7,360 nt of DNA from Candidatus Dormiibacter sp. Lineage in GTDB: Bacteria > Chloroflexota > Dormibacteria > UBA8260. A program made the translations under genes and the position numbers. The DNA lies in the NCBI GenBank assembly GCA_025450495.1, contig JANWHI010000018.1, positions 1-7,360 on the forward strand, given 5' to 3'. Position 1 is the stretch's first letter. Each line of letters begins with the position of its first letter. This document shows, piece by piece, positions 4,589 to 7,360 of this stretch. The notes under the pieces were generated by a model, which saw only the letters and a list, made by a program, of their open reading frames with translations, did no database searches and was not told the DNA's origin.

Positions 4589-6391
4589 ATGGCACCTCCC
4601 ACCACGCGGCCGACCATCGGCGCCGCAGCACAGTTCGCGCCCGCCACCGACGACGAGCTGCCCGCGCTCGCCGACGCGGTCGAGGTCTATCGACGCACCT
4701 ACACGACGGTGCTGCGCAGCAGCGGTGAGACCCGCCTGCGGGTGCTGGAGACCTCGCACAAGGCGATGCACAGCAGCCTCCACTCGCTTGCCGATTCTCC
4801 TGTTCCGGACCTCGGCGCCTTCCTCTACGCCGTGCGCCGCCTTCCCGATGCCATCTTCGCCGGCCAGCTCGGGGTCATGGGCCAGTCGGCCGAGATCTTC
4901 CAGCGCAGCGGCTTCGGCTCGTTCACGGGACTGACCGAGATCGGCGCCCCCGGCCGTCGACGGCGCTGGTGCGACGATGGCAACGGCACCCTGGCAGTCC
5001 TCATCTCATCGGCGTCGGACGTCGACGACCTGGTGCCCACCCTGGTCGCCTTCCAGATCGAGTGGAACAAGGTGCGCACCGTGCTCGCCGGGGTTCCTCA
5101 GGACGACGGCACGCCGGCTGAGCTGGCCGCGGCCTGCGGCGGATCGGAGGACGACTGGACGCAGCTGCACGAGGTGTGGGGGCCCTCGTTCAGCTCCCAC
5201 ATCGCGTTGATCCGGCGCCGCCGTCTGTCGCTGAGGTTGCGGATGCTCGGCGGCACCCAGGTCGGCTATGCGCGGGTCACCCGGCGCTGGTGGCAGCAGG
5301 TCACCGGCGTGATGCGTTCAGAAGGGTTGCTCGATCGGCCGGTGTACTTCGTCAGCAGCAACTCGCACAGCCTCGGCAACCTGGCCACGGGGCTGGCCCG
5401 CCGCCACCAGGAGGAGCTGGTGGCATCGGTTGAGCGATTCGGGTTGCCGGAGCTGCGCGAGGAGCTGCGTGCCTTCCGTGAGGGGCGCGCCGAGGGCAAC
5501 TGGGACAACTTCCTGTACTTCGCGTCGCGGGTGTGGCAGCGCGGGTTCGCCACCGACGCGGAGCGCGCCGCGGTGCGTCGCGAGGAACGCGATGCCGGTG
5601 TCGTCGCCGTGGGCAGTCGCACCGCGCTCGACGTCGCCGCCCAGGTCATCGCGCTCGACCGGCTCGACCCCGCGGCCCTGGACGAGCGCCTCCACCCGAT
5701 CGACGCCCAGGCGCTGCGGTCGAGCCGCGCGGTCATCGTCAACGTCGACTACCCGCTCGGGCTGGCGGCCTACACCATCCTCAGAGAGGTGGCCGAGACG
5801 GCCGCCGAGCTGCGCGGCGTCTACGTGCTGGGCAAGGCGGCAACTCTGAACGCCGATGTCGGCGACGTGATGATCAGCAACGTCATCCACGACGAGCACT
5901 CGAGCAACACCTTCTGGCTCGACAACGCATTCCGCGTCTCCGACATCGCGCCCTACCTGCGCTTCGGCAGCGGCCTCGACAACCAGCGAGCGGTGACTGT
6001 CAAGGGCACGTTCCTGCAGAACCGCGGGTACCTCGACTACTACCACCGCGAAGCGTTCTCGGTCGTCGAGATGGAGGTCGGCCCCTACTGCTGCGCCATG
6101 TACGAGATGAGTGAGGCTGCGCGCTACCCCATGGGTGAGCCAGTGAACTTCTCGCAACTGCCGGTGGACTTCGGTGTGATCCACTACGCGTCGGACACCC
6201 CGTTCACCCAGGCCCGCACGCTGGGCGCGCGCGGCCTCTCCTATTTCGGGATGGACTCGACGTATGCCTCGTCGGTCGCCATCCTGCGTCGCATCCTCCG
6301 CCTGGAGGGTGCGCTGATCGATGCCACGCCGACGGTGCCCGTGCCGGTCGTCGACGATGGCGACAGGCTTCCCCCCGGACCGCCCTTGTGA
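4589..6391 (+). CDS. Large protein with a C-terminal nucleoside-phosphorylase-like domain, function unknown
   Basis: The product is 600 residues, cytoplasmic, with no signal peptide or membrane segment. I do not recognise the N-terminal half (about 18-350), which is largely helical and contains RPVYFVSSNSHSLGNL (250-265). The C-terminal half (about 375-590) carries type-I nucleoside phosphorylase landmarks in order. These are DYPLGLAAYTILREV (387-401), like the IPSCSIYTKEL helix of E. coli DeoD; GVYVLGKAATLNADVGDVMI (about 410-429), like [26 protein letters not shown] (473-478); VVEMEVG (492-498), like GVEMEAAG, with E494 and E496; and YASD (533-536), like TVSD, with D536 at the DeoD D204 position. 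The phosphate-binding Arg of DeoD (RVGSCG) appears replaced. Activity may be phosphorolysis, hydrolysis or nucleotide binding. The start could instead be the ATG at 4580. The lipoprotein gene overlaps its stop. Confidence 0.8.
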   Translation: MAPPTTRPTIGAAAQFAPATDDELPALADAVEVYRRTYTTVLRSSGETRLRVLETSHKAMHSSLHSLADSPVPDLGAFLYAVRRLPDAIFAGQLGVMGQSAEIFQRSGFGSFTGLTEIGAPGRRRRWCDDGNGTLAVLISSASDVDDLVPTLVAFQIEWNKVRTVLAGVPQDDGTPAELAAACGGSEDDWTQLHEVWGPSFSSHIALIRRRRLSLRLRMLGGTQVGYARVTRRWWQQVTGVMRSEGLLDRPVYFVSSNSHSLGNLATGLARRHQEELVASVERFGLPELREELRAFREGRAEGNWDNFLYFASRVWQRGFATDAERAAVRREERDAGVVAVGSRTALDVAAQVIALDRLDPAALDERLHPIDAQALRSSRAVIVNVDYPLGLAAYTILREVAETAAELRGVYVLGKAATLNADVGDVMISNVIHDEHSSNTFWLDNAFRVSDIAPYLRFGSGLDNQRAVTVKGTFLQNRGYLDYYHREAFSVVEMEVGPYCCAMYEMSEAARYPMGEPVNFSQLPVDFGVIHYASDTPFTQARTLGARGLSYFGMDSTYASSVAILRRILRLEGALIDATPTVPVPVVDDGDRLPPGPPL

Positions 6392-7287
6392 CGCCGCGCT
6401 GGGGGTTCGCGGTGGCGATCCTGGTGCTGCTGTTCAGCGCCGGGTGCGGTGGCAATGCTCCGGGGAGCTGCGCCGCCGCGGGGTGCACGGCACCCGTGCA
6501 GGAGAACCTCAACGTGCAGCCGCAGAACAGCACCCTGCTGGTCGGCGTCAACCGCGTGTCGATCGCCCTTCTCGACGGCAAGCAGAGCCCGGTTGCCGCG
6601 ACCGGCGTGAGCGTCGACATCCTCGATCCCGCCGGCCAGTCGATCGGCACCCGTCCGATGGAGAATATCGCCGCCGTCTATGGCGGCATCCCAGTGTACG
6701 TCGGCATCGCCCAGTTCCCGACGGCGGGCCAGTATGAGTTCGTCGTGACCGGACATGCGGCGGGCGGCGCGGTCGACGGTCATGCCTTCGTGACCGTGGC
6801 CAGCTCGGGAGCTGAGGTCGCCGTCGGCGCCCACGTCCCGGCGCTGCACCAGGCAGTCCTCACCGACCCCGGCGTCACCCTCGCGATGGTCGACAGCGGT
6901 GTGCCCCCGGACACCTGGCATGACCAGACGATCGCCGGTGCGCTGGCCGCGCACCGGCCGATGGTGCTGTTCTTCGGTCAGCCCGGCTTCTGCCCCAGCA
7001 AGACGTGCGGGCCCACCGTCGCCATCCTCAAGCAGCTCTGCACCCAGTACTGCTCCCAGTTCTCCTTCCAGCACATCGAGACCGACTTCCCCGCATCAGC
7101 CAACCAGGTCTTCAACAACCCGGCGTTCCGCGCCTTCGGGTTGCCGAGCGACCCCTGGGTGTACTTCGTCAACAGCGCCGGGATCATCGCCGACCGGTTC
7201 GAAGGTCCGGTCACGCTCGACGAGCTGCAGGGCGCGGCGGAGGGCACACTGGCCGGGCATGTCCCGGCCGTCTCGCTGAGCTCCTGA
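6388..7287 (+). CDS. Lipoprotein with a thioredoxin-like domain containing a CX4C motif
   Basis: The product is 299 residues, starting at GTG in a GTGA overlap with the preceding stop, so it is probably translationally coupled. Residues 1-20 form a lipoprotein signal: TPRW, a hydrophobic run, then FSAGC with C20 as the likely lipidated residue (Ser at -3 is not ideal). Residues about 40-140 are beta-rich, with PVAATGVSVDI and VYVGIAQFPTAGQYEFVVTG, resembling Ig-like or YtkA-type exported domains. Residues about 175-285 look like a thioredoxin fold: a strand (RPMVLFFGQPGF), then C202-PSKT-C207-GP, a helix, and P256 before the strand WVYFVN at the cis-Pro position. The cysteines are spaced CX4C rather than the classical CX2C, with two more in LCTQYC. 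The protein probably acts outside the membrane in thiol chemistry or metal handling; this is inference. Confidence 0.8.
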   Translation: MTPRWGFAVAILVLLFSAGCGGNAPGSCAAAGCTAPVQENLNVQPQNSTLLVGVNRVSIALLDGKQSPVAATGVSVDILDPAGQSIGTRPMENIAAVYGGIPVYVGIAQFPTAGQYEFVVTGHAAGGAVDGHAFVTVASSGAEVAVGAHVPALHQAVLTDPGVTLAMVDSGVPPDTWHDQTIAGALAAHRPMVLFFGQPGFCPSKTCGPTVAILKQLCTQYCSQFSFQHIETDFPASANQVFNNPAFRAFGLPSDPWVYFVNSAGIIADRFEGPVTLDELQGAAEGTLAGHVPAVSLSS

Positions 7288-7312
7288 CCGTGAACCGCGC
7301 GGTGCACTAGCG

Positions 7313-7360
7313 ATGCCGCTGCTCAGCCTCGAGAACGTCGCCATCGCATACGGCGCCGAC
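7313..7360 (+). CDS. ABC transporter-type ATPase, N-terminal fragment (runs off the right edge)
   Basis: Sixteen codons are present: MPLLSLENVAIAYGAD. The pattern LLSLENVxxxYG is the usual first strand and A-loop aromatic (Tyr13) of ABC ATPases. The exact style is common in soluble ABC-F proteins of the Uup type, which act on ribosomes, but membrane transporter ATPases open similarly, so the subfamily is open. It starts 25 nt after the lipoprotein stop on the same strand and may belong to the same transcript. No clear ribosome binding site is visible. Confidence 0.65.
   Translation, partial: MPLLSLENVAIAYGAD

Noticed and set aside
3186..4934. A 582-codon open frame on the plus strand across the thiolase and adenosine kinase genes
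   Set aside because: It is antisense to two clear enzyme genes, has low-complexity Arg/Gly/Ala/Val/Asp composition and no recognisable domain. Such frames are common shadows in high-GC DNA.
5318..6184. A 288-codon minus-strand frame opposite the phosphorylase-like gene
   Set aside because: Its composition (His/Val/Arg/Asp-rich, no motif) is that of an antisense shadow, and the plus-strand frame has coherent fold landmarks.
6241..7074. A 277-codon minus-strand frame opposite the lipoprotein gene
   Set aside because: The plus frame has a lipoprotein signal and a thioredoxin-like domain; the minus frame shows nothing recognisable.

Overview
This 7.36 kb window is high-GC, gene-dense bacterial chromosome. 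It holds eight genes, two of them cut by the window edges, with short gaps and no RNA gene, CRISPR array, insertion sequence or phage gene that I can see. Gene content suggests a Gram-positive-like or monoderm soil lineage such as Actinomycetota, Chloroflexota or Dormibacterota: an actinobacterial-type adenosine kinase, a PIG-L deacetylase close to MshB/Mca, and several start codons that look leaderless. This placement is inference from remembered family sequences, not a search.

Layout. (1) Left edge, minus strand: the first 34 codons of an electron transfer flavoprotein beta subunit with a clear AGGAG ribosome binding site. (2) A divergent intergenic region (104-270) with a near-identical inverted element, GTC(C/G)GGTAGAG, facing each gene; each copy ends in a -10-like TAGAG(T/A). 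(3) Plus strand 271-855: a small membrane-anchored or secreted helical protein of unknown function, followed by a GC-rich hairpin. (4) Plus strand 956-2316: a cyclophilin-type prolyl isomerase and, 5 nt later, a PIG-L/LmbE deacetylase, probably co-transcribed. (5) Minus strand 4502-2360: adenosine kinase then an acetyl-CoA acetyltransferase (thiolase), 31 nt apart, converging on the PIG-L gene. (6) A short divergent region (4503-4588) containing a perfect 20-bp inverted repeat. (7) Plus strand 4589-6391: a 600-residue protein whose C-terminal half carries the landmarks of a type-I purine nucleoside phosphorylase fold behind an unrecognised N-terminal half. (8) Plus strand 6388-7287: a lipoprotein with a thioredoxin-like domain bearing a CX4C motif, overlapping the previous stop by four bases. 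(9) Right edge: the first 16 codons of an ABC ATPase.

How the genes fit together. EtfB and the thiolase suggest fatty-acid or acyl-CoA catabolism nearby, but they are not adjacent. The most interesting neighbourhood is the adenosine kinase divergent from the phosphorylase-like protein: both would act on nucleosides, and they share a compact promoter region with a palindrome. Several genes have a -10-like hexamer 6-7 nt before the ATG and no well-placed Shine-Dalgarno, suggesting leaderless mRNAs alongside ordinary leadered ones such as etfB.
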